This document shows positions 10,610 through 20,093 of a DNA stretch of 64,000 nt, one piece after another. Both the position numbers and the translations under genes were made by a program. The notes below the pieces were generated by a model. It did no database searches and was not told where the DNA came from. It was given only the letters and a program-made list of their open reading frames with translations. Source of the DNA: Schlesneria sp. DSM 10557 (GTDB taxonomy: Bacteria > Planctomycetota > Planctomycetia > Planctomycetales > Planctomycetaceae); contig NZ_CP124747.1 in assembly GCF_041860085.1 (NCBI RefSeq), positions 6,595,001 to 6,659,000 on the forward strand, written 5' to 3'. Each line of letters begins with the position of its first letter. Position 1 is the stretch's first letter.

Positions 10610-13600
10610 CTAGCGGTTCACACCGATGTAGAACGCGAAGACCTGCTGGATATCGCCCTCTTCTTTCATCAGAGGTACTGCCAGGTCGAGAGCGATCGGA
10701 ACGGGACCCATGGCTGGCACGGTCACACGGAGACCACCCCCCAGCGACAGACGGAAGTTGCTGAGCGATACATTGTCATTCACAGTACCGAAGTCGGTGA
10801 AACCGACCACCTTGATCATTTCATTGGCGGTGACCGGCAACATGTATTCTGCACCACCGAGGACCATGAAGTTACCCCCGGTGTAGACTCCCCCTTCCAT
10901 CGGGCTCACACCGCGGAACGCAAAGCCGCGGAAGGTCTGGAAACCCCCTGCGAAGAACCGTTCGAAGATCGGTGTGTCGTTGCCTGACCAGCTCGCCTGA
11001 CCGCGAACCATCAGGGTGTGTTTTCCCTGACCGTCGATTCGTTGATACGTCGTGAAGTACTGACGTGCCTCGGCTTCAAATCGTGGATACGAGTATTCGC
11101 CGAAAGCCTGTTCGTAGCTGAAATCGACGTAATGCCCCGACGTCGTGCCGAAAGCGGCATCTCGAGTGTCATGCATCAACGAGCCGCGGATGGTCGAGAG
11201 GAAATTGCTTCCGACGGACGCCGCGAGCAGCGGTGGTGTCGGCAGGTACGGGTTGTAGATATTGACGTCTTCCAGTCGCAGGGCTACCGCCGTGGACCAG
11301 GTTTGCGTCAACTGGCGACCGAGTCGAATACGGCCCCCGGTCCGGTCTTCGTACCAGTTTCGGTAATAACGAGTGAAGTAGAATCCGCTCAGGCCCAGGT
11401 TGAAGTTGGTGTCCAGGAAGTAGGGATCCTGCCAGTCAACCAGGTAACGACTGACCTGCGAACCGGGCATCGCCTCGATCTTGAATTTCTGACCACCACC
11501 ACGGAAGGCCGTTCCGTTCGTGATGTCAGACCAGCTTCGCGGGGGCTTCAGGATGTCGAAGTTCTGTTCGCTCAGCACAATGTTACCGATGACACCGGCA
11601 TCGCTGTTTACACCGACACCGAACATCAGGCGCCCTGTACGGGCTTCGGAAACGTAAGCATCCAGGTCGATAAACTCTGGAGGTTCCATCCGTGTCCAGT
11701 CGCCCGGATCAGGATCGCGGATCGCCTTTCCGAAGGGGTCCCCCTGAGGACTGTTGTCGAATCCAAAGTTGGCAGGGGGCTGAAGCGGATCGCGACTTTG
11801 TGCGCGAAAGATCGGTGTGATGGGCGACAGGTCTTCGTCGAAGATTTCGCGAGGTTTGGGTTCCGGTAACGTAATGGGCTGTGCGATCTGGTCGAAGTGC
11901 GAGGCGACGGTCACGAACGGGTCGCGACTTTCTTCACGCGATTCGCTCGTACCAACCCAGCTTTGAAGACCAGTGGGAGGCTGAACAGCCCCTTGTGTCT
12001 GCAGTCCTTCCGCCCGTCGGTTGGCGGAGGTTTCCGTTGTGGGCTTTGTCCTGGGGCGAGCACCCTTGGCCGGACGGGTGGGCTTTTCGGGCTTCCCTTC
12101 TGTCCGATTGCGAAGTGTGGTGTGTGGCTGAATCGGCGCAGACTGGCTGCGGACGATGTTGTCGTAATCCCGTTTGTCGACCCAGTTCGGGTTTCTCACG
12201 ACGTTCGTCTCGATCCGCACGCCCCCTTCCGGGCCCGTTTCGAAGTTCTGCGAGCCTTCGAGGCGGCGTTTCATCAGATGGATTTTCTTGGGATCAGCGA
12301 GGTCCCCTGGTTGGACGGGCGAGATGTTTCGCACCAGATTCGTCCGCGTGTGCGGGTGATCCCCCTGAATATGGACGTTCAGATTTCGGATGCGATAGAC
12401 CTTGTCTTCTTCGATCTTGTAGACGATGTCGACGATCCCGTCGTCTTCCGTCCAGCGGGGGACCGCGTCGACCCGGCAGAACAAGCGGCCCTGCTCACCA
12501 TATTTCGTTCGGATCGCGTCGACGTCTTTATTGATGTCGCGGGTGTTGTAGTGCACCCCTTCCGCGACTTTCATCATTCCGCGGATTTCCTCTTCCGAGA
12601 TCACATTGTTGCCGTCGACTTCGATACTTCGGATCTTGTACCGGATCCCCTCGTCGATGGTGTACAGGATCTTGACCTTTGAACGGTCTTCGGAAAACTT
12701 CAGCGTGTGCTTGATGTCAACGTCGAAGTACCCCAGGCTGTGGTAGTACTGTTTGACACCTTCGATATCATCCTTGATCGACGCAGGATCGTATTTTCCA
12801 CCGAACAGCCACAGGATCTGGGTCTTGGTCCGGGTCTTCGTTTTCAGGATCCCGTCGTAGAAATCCTCGTTTCCGTCAAATTCGACGCCGGAAACAGCGA
12901 CTTTCGGACCTTCGTTGATCAGAAAGACCACTTCGCGATCCTCGCGATCGTTCCCTTTCTCCAGTTCGACCGTCGCAAAGGCATAGCCTTTTTCGTGGTA
13001 GTATTCTTCGATACGGCGAGCACACTCGCGGTTTGAACTGACGTCAAACGGGCTGCCGGGCCGGAGCTGAGTCATCGAGTCAAACACTTTCTGTTTGATC
13101 TTCTTCAGACCCTTGTATTCGACTCGGCGGACAATGGGACGCTCCAGGACGCGGAAGACCAGCACCACCCCATCGTCGGTGCGACGCAAGGTCGGTTCGA
13201 CACTGGCAAACCAGCGTGTTCGTACCAGCGCATCAACGTCGTCCTTGATCTGCTTCTGCGTCACAGGGCGACCGGGACGTGTCTTGATGTGTTTGGCGAT
13301 TTCCGGGTTGGGAATGGTCGAGTTTCCCTCGATGACCACATCCACCAGAGGCTCATCAAGGTGAAAGGGCGTGTCGGGCTTTTCCTCGTCCCCCTCGAAC
13401 GCGGCAACGGGGCGAATACCCGACAAACCAGAGGTCTTGGCAAGCTTCACCGCCGAGCGATCTTTGCGGTCTGCCGCCGTCGTCGTTGTTCTTTTCGGAG
13501 TGGGAAGGTCGAGTGAATGTTCAGGCTCGACCAGACTGCTTTTCGCCGTCTTCGATTTGGCGGCGGACGAGGGACTCGTCGTGGATTGGCCGGATGCATT

Positions 13601-13666
13601 CTCGACCGCAATCAGACTGCCTGCCACGATTCCCGCGGCGACCATCGAGCGGAAAAATTTCGGCAT
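10610..13666 (-). CDS. bamA: Outer membrane assembly factor BamA (Omp85)
   Basis: Central subunit of the machinery that inserts beta-barrel proteins into the outer membrane. I choose ATG at 13666, which gives 1018 residues, because a signal peptide (MPKFFRSMVAAGIVAG...) begins there; the frame stays open 91 codons further to 13939, but that part is not signal-like. Five POTRA domains are visible, each opening with a strand of the VEYKG, VEFDGN or IEVDGN type. A Pro/Thr/Arg-rich insert of ~150 residues follows, and then the 16-strand barrel with the conserved lid motif FRGF in loop 6. The usual length is ~800 residues, so the insert makes this one long. No bam lipoprotein or skp gene is adjacent. 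Confidence 0.92.
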   Translation of the reverse strand: MPKFFRSMVAAGIVAGSLIAVENASGQSTTSPSSAAKSKTAKSSLVEPEHSLDLPTPKRTTTTAADRKDRSAVKLAKTSGLSGIRPVAAFEGDEEKPDTPFHLDEPLVDVVIEGNSTIPNPEIAKHIKTRPGRPVTQKQIKDDVDALVRTRWFASVEPTLRRTDDGVVLVFRVLERPIVRRVEYKGLKKIKQKVFDSMTQLRPGSPFDVSSNRECARRIEEYYHEKGYAFATVELEKGNDREDREVVFLINEGPKVAVSGVEFDGNEDFYDGILKTKTRTKTQILWLFGGKYDPASIKDDIEGVKQYYHSLGYFDVDIKHTLKFSEDRSKVKILYTIDEGIRYKIRSIEVDGNNVISEEEIRGMMKVAEGVHYNTRDINKDVDAIRTKYGEQGRLFCRVDAVPRWTEDDGIVDIVYKIEEDKVYRIRNLNVHIQGDHPHTRTNLVRNISPVQPGDLADPKKIHLMKRRLEGSQNFETGPEGGVRIETNVVRNPNWVDKRDYDNIVRSQSAPIQPHTTLRNRTEGKPEKPTRPAKGARPRTKPTTETSANRRAEGLQTQGAVQPPTGLQSWVGTSESREESRDPFVTVASHFDQIAQPITLPEPKPREIFDEDLSPITPIFRAQSRDPLQPPANFGFDNSPQGDPFGKAIRDPDPGDWTRMEPPEFIDLDAYVSEARTGRLMFGVGVNSDAGVIGNIVLSEQNFDILKPPRSWSDITNGTAFRGGGQKFKIEAMPGSQVSRYLVDWQDPYFLDTNFNLGLSGFYFTRYYRNWYEDRTGGRIRLGRQLTQTWSTAVALRLEDVNIYNPYLPTPPLLAASVGSNFLSTIRGSLMHDTRDAAFGTTSGHYVDFSYEQAFGEYSYPRFEAEARQYFTTYQRIDGQGKHTLMVRGQASWSGNDTPIFERFFAGGFQTFRGFAFRGVSPMEGGVYTGGNFMVLGGAEYMLPVTANEMIKVVGFTDFGTVNDNVSLSNFRLSLGGGLRVTVPAMGPVPIALDLAVPLMKEEGDIQQVFAFYIGVNR

Positions 13667-14419
13667 TGTTTTCAAGCTACGATCGCTGAACGGTCCTGTG
13701 CTGACTTTTTGAAATGACTGTGGCTGCGACTGTTGCAGTTCGGAAAGTGACAGATCCGCGGATGGCATTTCGGGAAAGCAGGATAGGGAAAGAATCGATC
13801 TGCGACTGGTGAATAGCTTGCCAGCCCCAAAAACCATCGCCCACCGCGAGACGAATGTGCCTCTCGGTGACCCCTTGGTAACGACGGTGTTCGAACTGGA
13901 GTGCTGGATCATGCGATCTTTTCTCACGGGCACGAGCATTCAGGCTCCGCGCCAATTTCCGAGCACGGGATAGGATGATTCTGACAGGAATTTCACGAAA
14001 GGAGGCAAACGCAACCGGACTCCAAAGAGCCCGCTTACCCTTGCGCCGCGGACAATTAGTCTAAAATGAAAATCTCGACAAGATGAACCCCGCGAAACCG
14101 GGCAGGGGTCAGCCGGATTAAAGCCAAATAGGAAACGCTGTTGGAAATCGTTGCGATTCCTGCCGCTTGACCTCCCTTTTGTCAACAAAATCAGTCCGCT
14201 TGGTTTCAGTCCCTTTGGTTACCGGGTTCCCGCAGTGGGTGATTGCTCGAGATCCTGCCCCAGCAAAAGCCGGGTGTATCCGGCTGGGGCCCGCCGGCCG
14301 CAGGACGGCTTCTTGCATGAATGACCTGAACGGCTTATTAATCCACTCCCGACGTACGTCGGCAGGATGGACCGGGCAGATCGCCGTATGACTTTATTCC
14401 GATAGAAAGCCATCTACCG
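13667..14419. other. Divergent intergenic region bamA / hpnC
   Basis: About 750 bases without a convincing gene. It contains a 14-bp perfect inverted repeat, TTTTGT-CA-ACAAAA, at 14177-14190, and a GC-rich hairpin with arms at 14258-14264 and 14283-14289. Both are candidates for regulatory structure in the space that must hold the promoters of bamA and hpnC. The 5' extension of the bamA frame also lies here. Confidence 0.45.
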
Positions 14420-15328
14420 TTGTTTCTCGAAGAACTCCGTCGGTACGGCCCCGAGTCATCGGCCAGACAGATTGATCGCGCTGAGGCCGAGGCTTACTGC
14501 AAACACCTCGCGACCTCGCATTACGAAAACTTTCCCCTTGTCTCGTGGCTGCTTCCCAGAGAACTGCATCAGCACTTCTACAATGTCTATGCCTACTGCC
14601 GCTGGGCCGACGATCTGGGTGACGAAGTTGGCGATCCGGCCAGCTCACTGGAACTGCTCGCCTGGTGGCGGCAGGAACTGCAGGCATGTTATGCCGGGCA
14701 ACTGCGACACCCAGTTTTTGTCGCCCTCAAGCCCACCATCGATCAATTTTCGATTCCTGCCGAACCGTTCCTCGACCTGATTTCGGCCTTCGAACAGGAC
14801 CAGACGGTTCTCGAATATCAGACCTTTGAACAACTGCGGGACTATTGCCGCCGCAGTGCAGACCCGGTTGGACGGCTGGTCCTGTACTTGTGTCAGCAGC
14901 ACAATCCTCAAAACGTCGTCTGGTCGGATTCCATCTGTACCGGACTGCAACTGGCCAATTTCTGGCAGGATGTCGCTCGCGACTACAAGATCGGCCGAAT
15001 CTATCTTCCCAGGGAAGACTACGAGCGATTCGGATACCAGCGTGAGGATTTCGACCACGGACGCATCAATCCTCCATTCCTGGAACTGATGAGATTTCAG
15101 GTTGATCGAGCCCGGCAGTTTCTCAACTCGGGATTACCGCTGATCGAGCAACTTCCGGGGCGGATTCAGGTGGATATTGATCTCTTCGCACGGGGAGGCC
15201 TCTGCATTCTCGATCGAATTGAATCGATTGGCTACCGGGTCTGGGAGACCCGTCCGAAAGTCACGAAGTTCGATGCCCTCAAGCTGCTGGCCGGGGCACT
15301 CTGGCGGAAAGCGTTTCGGTCACGATGA
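14420..15328 (+). CDS. hpnC: Squalene/phytoene synthase family, HpnC-type (hydroxysqualene synthase)
   Basis: 302 residues from a TTG start. Head-to-head prenyl synthase: in the HpnCDE route, HpnD makes presqualene diphosphate, HpnC converts it to hydroxysqualene and HpnE reduces that to squalene. Both Asp-rich diphosphate/Mg sites are intact: ADDLGDE near residue 55 and NFWQDVARDYKIGRIYLP near 180. The N-terminal HYENFPLVSWLLP signature is the HpnC type. It is followed by hpnD after 213 bp on the same strand. In planctomycetes this squalene feeds hopanoids and/or C30 carotenoids; which applies here cannot be seen. Confidence 0.9.
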   Translation: MFLEELRRYGPESSARQIDRAEAEAYCKHLATSHYENFPLVSWLLPRELHQHFYNVYAYCRWADDLGDEVGDPASSLELLAWWRQELQACYAGQLRHPVFVALKPTIDQFSIPAEPFLDLISAFEQDQTVLEYQTFEQLRDYCRRSADPVGRLVLYLCQQHNPQNVVWSDSICTGLQLANFWQDVARDYKIGRIYLPREDYERFGYQREDFDHGRINPPFLELMRFQVDRARQFLNSGLPLIEQLPGRIQVDIDLFARGGLCILDRIESIGYRVWETRPKVTKFDALKLLAGALWRKAFRSR

Positions 15329-15541
15329 CGTCCTCCTGGATGTCGTCGCGACTGCCACCGGTTGCGAACAGAATGGGTTTCACGTGACGATTTGAGTTTA
15401 GAATCACGCTCATTCCCCCTTTACGGTTTTCAAACCGGCAGGTTGCGGGCAGAATTGGGCAAAAATTGTCCTTGAATCTCCCCTCCCACACCCCTGTCTC
15501 GCCCGCTTTGCGGAGGGAGACCCGACGCGATACCTCCTCCT

Positions 15542-16516
15542 ATGCTGTCTCTTGCCGAATCGTATGAGTATTGCCGGGATCTGACGCAGCGGACCGCCCA
15601 CAATTTTCGCTTTTCGTTTATGACGCTTCCCGCCGAACGCAGGCAGGCGATGAATGCACTCTATGCCTTCAATCGAATCACAGACGATCTGGGCGACGAC
15701 GATTCGATTGATCTGGAACTACGCCGGATTCGACTGGCTGTCTGGCGTGAAACCATTCGTCACTCGTTGACTCAAGGCAACGCCAAAGCGGGGAATCCGG
15801 CGGGGGTAAAGTGTCACGAAGCGTTTCAGGAGCAACTCCTTTCCGTCAGCGGCAAACCGGCCCTCGAAGAAGGAATCGGAACGGCGGAAATGGGGACGTT
15901 TTCCGAACATCCGGCGCTCCCGGCGATCACCGACATGGTGACGCGTTACCGAATTCCGCAGGAGTATCTGCTGGCCGTCATCGACGGCGTCGAGATGGAC
16001 CTCTATCCCTTTGAGATCGCAACATTTGCGGATCTCCAGCGATACTGCTTCCATGTCGCGGGGGCCGTCGGACTGGGTTGTATTCACGTCTGGGGTTTCA
16101 AGGACGAGCAGGCCATTTCGCTGGCTAGTGATTGCGGCATGGCCCTGCAACTGACGAATATTCTGAGAGACGTGGGTGAAGACTCTGATCTGGGGCGGAT
16201 CTATCTTCCCCGGGAAGATCTGGACCGGTTTGGCTACACCCCCGACGATCTCCGCAACCGCGTGATGAACGACCGATTCCTCAAGTTGATGCAGTTTCAG
16301 GCCGACCGAGCCCGACAGTACTACGCTGCTGCCGAACGTCTGTTCGCTTTCCTCGAACCTCCGGGCAAACCGATCCTGCGAGCGATGGTCGATATTTACG
16401 AGGGACTGCTGCGGCAGATCGAACGAAACCGGTTTGACGTCTACTCACGCCGTGCCTCGCTGCCGAAATGGAAAAAACTCTGGTACGCGACCCGGGCCAT
16501 GATCTTCGCTCGGTAG
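15542..16516 (+). CDS. hpnD: Presqualene diphosphate synthase HpnD
   Basis: 324 residues. Condenses two farnesyl diphosphates to presqualene diphosphate. The family signatures are present: NFRFSFMTLP near residue 25, ALYAFNRITDDLGDD near 40-55 as the first Asp-rich site, and TNILRDVGEDSDLGRIYLP near 205 as the second. ATG start at 15542. It lies directly after hpnC, in the usual order. No hpnE-like FAD amine oxidase is found within this window, so the third step must be encoded elsewhere. Confidence 0.9.
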   Translation: MLSLAESYEYCRDLTQRTAHNFRFSFMTLPAERRQAMNALYAFNRITDDLGDDDSIDLELRRIRLAVWRETIRHSLTQGNAKAGNPAGVKCHEAFQEQLLSVSGKPALEEGIGTAEMGTFSEHPALPAITDMVTRYRIPQEYLLAVIDGVEMDLYPFEIATFADLQRYCFHVAGAVGLGCIHVWGFKDEQAISLASDCGMALQLTNILRDVGEDSDLGRIYLPREDLDRFGYTPDDLRNRVMNDRFLKLMQFQADRARQYYAAAERLFAFLEPPGKPILRAMVDIYEGLLRQIERNRFDVYSRRASLPKWKKLWYATRAMIFAR

Positions 16517-16655
16517 GGAGACACCATGCCTGCGTGGGACCGCGGGGCTCGCTGTTTCCAATTGACGGAAATCGGGATGCTGACGTATACCCCCGGAATG
16601 GGGCGTCGGCCATCCCGTCGCCCGTTGCTTCCTTCTGCAGCCCGCGTGGACACCG

Positions 16656-17255
16656 ATGACGCAACCGTTCTCTCCTCTCGAATGGCGGTCTGGCGAAATC
16701 CCCTCACCAGATCCCGAATCGCCAGATTTGGACGAAGAGCTCGGGCCGGGTGATGTCCAGTACTTTCGAGGAGGGACAATGCCAATTCCCGATCCCGCAT
16801 CCTTTGCCGGGTTCAACTCGAACTGGCCCGACGGCGAACTTCCGCCCGACCAGCTACTGAATTCGGTCGAGCGAAGTTTGAGTGAAGTCATCCTCGGTTC
16901 CATGCCCGAACCTGTCGAGAGCCCCCCTCCGTCGGTGGCTGCTACGCACGCTGCTCAGGTGATTCAGTCGAAGTCTGTGCCACCCCTGTCTGTTCACACT
17001 CCTGTTATTGCTGCCGACACCGGTGGTCTGACACTGGATGATCTTGGAGACGTGGAGCTCGACATTGCGATCGAGCTTGGTCGTTCGGAATTGCTGATTG
17101 ATGAGGTGATGAAACTGCGGGAGGGGAGCGTCGTGACGCTTGATAAACTCGCCGGAGACGCCGTCGACATCATCGCGAATGGGAAGTTGATCGCACGGGG
17201 AGAACTGCTGGTGATCGACGGAATGTTTGGCGTTCGACTCAGCGAAGTTCTCTGA
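16656..17255 (+). CDS. FliN/SpoA-domain protein (flagellar switch or T3SS C-ring type)
   Basis: 199 residues. The last ~75 residues are a SpoA (FliN) domain with the typical pattern: [21 protein letters not shown], then [15 protein letters not shown], then [21 protein letters not shown]. The first ~120 residues are Pro/Ser/Asp-rich and unlike the compact E. coli FliN. FliN rings bind CheY-P and the export apparatus at the base of the flagellum. No other flagellar or secretion gene is nearby; it sits 139 bp after hpnD. Its 3' end overlaps the convergent HhH gene by 17 bp. The domain is confident, the exact role less so. Confidence 0.85.
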   Translation: MTQPFSPLEWRSGEIPSPDPESPDLDEELGPGDVQYFRGGTMPIPDPASFAGFNSNWPDGELPPDQLLNSVERSLSEVILGSMPEPVESPPPSVAATHAAQVIQSKSVPPLSVHTPVIAADTGGLTLDDLGDVELDIAIELGRSELLIDEVMKLREGSVVTLDKLAGDAVDIIANGKLIARGELLVIDGMFGVRLSEVL

Positions 17256-17805
17256 CCTCCTCGCTCGCGGTATCGTGTTTCAGGAATGGTCTCAGTTTAT
17301 CGATCAACTTGATCCCCAGTCCTCGCACGCGGGCAACGTCGTCAATGGATTTGAACGGACCGTTCTGCGTGCGGTCCCCAACGATCCGGCGCGCCAGCTT
17401 CTCACCGATACCATCGAGTTGTGCCCATTCGACCCACGAAGCCTGATTGATATCAATTGAGTAGAAAAACTCGCGCGGTTGCTGATTGATAATCTCGATC
17501 TCGGCCTGACCACCTGACGAAAGTCGCCAGCGGAAGATGACGAGCAGACCGAGCAGCGCGATCACCAGAAATCCCAGGAAGAACTGGTCGGCTCGCCGCA
17601 ACCAGAGTGTGATCGGTGCCTGGTCGGATGGAGTTCTGTGATCACCCGCCTCAGCACCAACCGGGCCCGACTTCGTCGGCGACGGCTCCGAGCTGACGGA
17701 GTGTCCCTGGGGCAGAGCTGACGGTGCACGAAGCGATTCCACTCCCGGTCGTATCGGGGTGGAGCGGTCTGCTACTTGCCTCGCCCGGCGGCTCGCCATT
17801 CGCAC
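17239..17805 (-). CDS. ComEA-like helix-hairpin-helix DNA-binding membrane protein
   Basis: 188 residues. A Ser/Pro-rich N-terminal ~70 residues is followed by one membrane helix ([17 protein letters not shown], about 83-99), a short link, and a ComEA-type double HhH domain that opens with [19 protein letters not shown] and continues GEKLARRIV ... [16 protein letters not shown]. ComEA proteins bind double-stranded DNA outside the inner membrane during natural transformation. Here the long N-terminus would be cytoplasmic. No other competence gene is adjacent, so a role in DNA uptake is an inference from the domain. Confidence 0.8.
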   Translation of the reverse strand: MRMASRRARQVADRSTPIRPGVESLRAPSALPQGHSVSSEPSPTKSGPVGAEAGDHRTPSDQAPITLWLRRADQFFLGFLVIALLGLLVIFRWRLSSGGQAEIEIINQQPREFFYSIDINQASWVEWAQLDGIGEKLARRIVGDRTQNGPFKSIDDVARVRGLGIKLIDKLRPFLKHDTASEEVRELR

Positions 17806-18026
17806 TCCTCGTTGAGATGGGAAACTCTGGAAAAGTTCCGGATTGTAGCAAAGTTTTCAGTGACGATTCAGAATTCGCCGCTCTGTTTTCGTGAGACGAA
17901 GTCTCTTGCGGTGGAAGTTCTTCCCTTTCGCTACTGACTTGCGTAAAGTTGAGAAGTGCAGGGGACGCGCCCGTAACGTAGCCGCATTGTGCGATCACGG
18001 ACATGGACAGGGAGATGGGAACGTTG

Positions 18027-19058
18027 ATGTTGAACCGTGCCTCGATCGCCGTGATATTGTTGCTGACCTTTCTGGGCCGCATCGACACCGTCTTGGCGCA
18101 AACCAAGGATCCCAAAGCGAAGCTCGCCGCGCAACGTGGAATCGACTGGCTGGTCAGTGAGCAGCACCGCAGCGGATACTGGGAAGCCAACCAGGGGCAG
18201 TACCGCGTCGCAATGACCGCTCTGGCGGGCAACGCGATGCTCTGCGAAGGTTCCACGACGACTCGAGGACGTCTTGCCAAGCCCATCTCACGGGCTGTTG
18301 ATTATCTGATCGATACGGCTCAACCGAACGGATTGATCGGCTACAAGCATGACTATCACTACACCTATGGGCACGGGTTCTCGATGCTGTTCCTCTCGCA
18401 GGTCTACGGCGAGGAAGAGAATGCACAGCGACGTGAGAAACTGAAAGAAGTCCTGACAAAGGCGGTTCAGTTCTGTGGTGAAGCGCAGACACCCGATGGC
18501 GGCTGGGGCTATGTCTCGGCCAAGGATGGAAACAATTTCGACGAAGGTTCGACATGCGTGACCCAAGTGCAGGGACTGCGGGCTTGCCGCAATGCGGGAA
18601 TTCCCGTTCCTCGCGAAGTAATCGATAAGGCGGTCGAGTACATCCGCAAGTGCATGGCACCGGACGGCGGCATTCAGTACAGCCTGCGTAACGCGGGTGG
18701 ATCCCGCCCCCCGATCACCGCGGCAGCCATCGCCTGTCTGTTTAATTCGGGCGACTACGAAAACGAAACCGCCAAGAAGCTGTTGAACTACTGCCAGAAG
18801 AATATCGAAGGGACGAACAACCAGGCCCAGATGTTCGGACACTGGCACTACACCCATTACTACTATTCCCAGGTGCAGTACCGGCTGGGCGATGACAAAT
18901 GGTCGAAATATTTTTCGACGATCTCAAAGCAGATCATGGCTCAACAGTCTGCCAACGGTTCCTGGAAAGAAGGGCACGTGGGCCCGGTCTACGTGACCGC
19001 GATCAACTCAACCATTCTGCTGCTGGATAACGGCTACCTCCCGATCTATCAGCGCTAA
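18027..19058 (+). CDS. Secreted prenyltransferase/squalene-oxidase-repeat (alpha/alpha toroid) protein
   Basis: 343 residues from ATG at 18027, chosen because GGGA lies just upstream and a clean signal peptide (MLNRASIAVILLLTFLG...VLAQ) starts there; ATGs at 18003 and 18015 would extend it. The mature part is a chain of toroid repeats with Gly-Trp turns: SGYWEANQGQ near 50, TPDGGWGYVS near 155, APDGGIQYSL near 210 and NGSWKEG near 310. It lacks the DxDD catalytic acid motif of squalene-hopene cyclases and is half their length, so it is probably not a cyclase. It lies 1.5 kb after hpnD. Function unknown. Confidence 0.75.
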   Translation: MLNRASIAVILLLTFLGRIDTVLAQTKDPKAKLAAQRGIDWLVSEQHRSGYWEANQGQYRVAMTALAGNAMLCEGSTTTRGRLAKPISRAVDYLIDTAQPNGLIGYKHDYHYTYGHGFSMLFLSQVYGEEENAQRREKLKEVLTKAVQFCGEAQTPDGGWGYVSAKDGNNFDEGSTCVTQVQGLRACRNAGIPVPREVIDKAVEYIRKCMAPDGGIQYSLRNAGGSRPPITAAAIACLFNSGDYENETAKKLLNYCQKNIEGTNNQAQMFGHWHYTHYYYSQVQYRLGDDKWSKYFSTISKQIMAQQSANGSWKEGHVGPVYVTAINSTILLLDNGYLPIYQR

Positions 19059-19225
19059 ACGCTCATCATGGGGGCATTCGATCCGTCAGCGCCTTTCGGT
19101 CTCCGTCTCTACGAATTCAAACATCCGATGACGCTTTACTCGTCGGGTTCGTCCCTGATGACATATCGTCACGTTCTGCTGTCTTCATTGATGTCACCGA
19201 TCTTCAACAGAAAGTCATAATAAAC

Positions 19226-19708
19226 ATGAGTGAGTCTAACCCTGAAAACAGCGGCATTCCCCCGGTGGAACGAGTTCGTCAGGAAGTCGATCGCTGGCTG
19301 GAAGTTGTTCGCAACACCGGCGAACGGACGCTGGAATCGCTGGGAATCACAGGGGGAAACCGCACGTCAAACCTCCCCGTGGACATGATTGAGCTGCCGA
19401 ATGAAATTGTTGTGCAGGTGGACCTACCTGGGGTCAGTGCTGAAACGGTCGATGTGAGTCTTGCGGGGAACATGTTGACGATCACGGCAACTCGCCAGCG
19501 ACAGGAGTTCACGGGTGACGCCCGGGTCCATGTCCGTGAGCGTTTCGCCGGACAATATCAAAGGGCCATTCCATTACCCGCCGCAGTGAATGACGAAGGG
19601 GTGAAAGCCGAAACGCGTGACGGCCTCTTAACGATCACGTTGAAAAAAGCCGTTCCCGGACCTGGTCGCTCGATTCCCGTTTCTCGCGGCAACGGCGGAA
19701 CAGTTTAG
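19226..19708 (+). CDS. Small heat-shock protein, Hsp20/alpha-crystallin family
   Basis: 160 residues. ATP-independent holdase chaperone in the cytoplasm. The alpha-crystallin domain spans about residues 45-145, with DLPGVSAETVDVSL as its first strands and the signature ETRDGLLTITLKK near its end. A C-terminal I-x-V type tail (SIPVS) that docks between dimers is present. ATG start at 19226. No CIRCE (HrcA) inverted repeat is visible upstream, so heat control would be through another route. A terminator hairpin follows. Confidence 0.92.
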   Translation: MSESNPENSGIPPVERVRQEVDRWLEVVRNTGERTLESLGITGGNRTSNLPVDMIELPNEIVVQVDLPGVSAETVDVSLAGNMLTITATRQRQEFTGDARVHVRERFAGQYQRAIPLPAAVNDEGVKAETRDGLLTITLKKAVPGPGRSIPVSRGNGGTV

Positions 19709-19740
19709 TTTCTCCGTAACAAGTGCCTTATCTCCGCTTC

Positions 19741-19790
19741 TCCCCCTGCATGACTCACTCCTCGACGAGAGAGCCGTGCAGGGGGATTTT
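19741..19790 (+). terminator. Rho-independent terminator after hsp20
   Basis: TCCCCCTGCA (19741-19750) pairs with TGCAGGGGGA (19777-19786). The loop is 26 bases and TTTTGTTTT follows. It lies 33 bp past the hsp20 stop. Confidence 0.75.
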
Positions 19791-20093
19791 GTTTTGCCAC
19801 AACGAATTTCGCCTCCTCCCCGATCAGACTCGTTCTTGAGTCGCCTTCACCAACGCACTTGAAGCAGGGTGAGTTCGACCCGCCAACTGGTCACTTCAAA
19901 CAACCGCAGTGGATTTCGAGTTCTCGCTCGAGCTGCCATCAAGGATCGGCTGCTTCAATAACAATGTGGTGACCTGCATTGTCGTGACGGGTCTTGGCGA
20001 GTTATTGTAGCCGCACTCTCTCATTCCTTGCTCCATTTCCGATCCGTATCCAGTAGGCAACGTTCCCCCGGGCCAGCGTTGGAGCCATCGTAC
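19791..20093. other. Gene-free stretch before the SUFU gene
   Basis: About 300 bases after the terminator. The SUFU frame stays open upstream to 20028 but is not conserved-looking there. No RNA gene or repeat is seen; it should hold the promoter of the next gene. Confidence 0.4.

Noticed and set aside
11018-12682. Long plus-strand frames inside bamA
   Set aside because: Antisense to conserved POTRA and barrel sequence; compositions are shadow-like.
18027-19058. Squalene-hopene cyclase
   Set aside because: Signal peptide, ~340 residues and no DxDD motif; only the toroid repeat type is supported.
19059-19225. CIRCE heat-shock operator before hsp20
   Set aside because: Looked for the TTAGCACTC-N9-GAGTGCTAA inverted repeat; not present.
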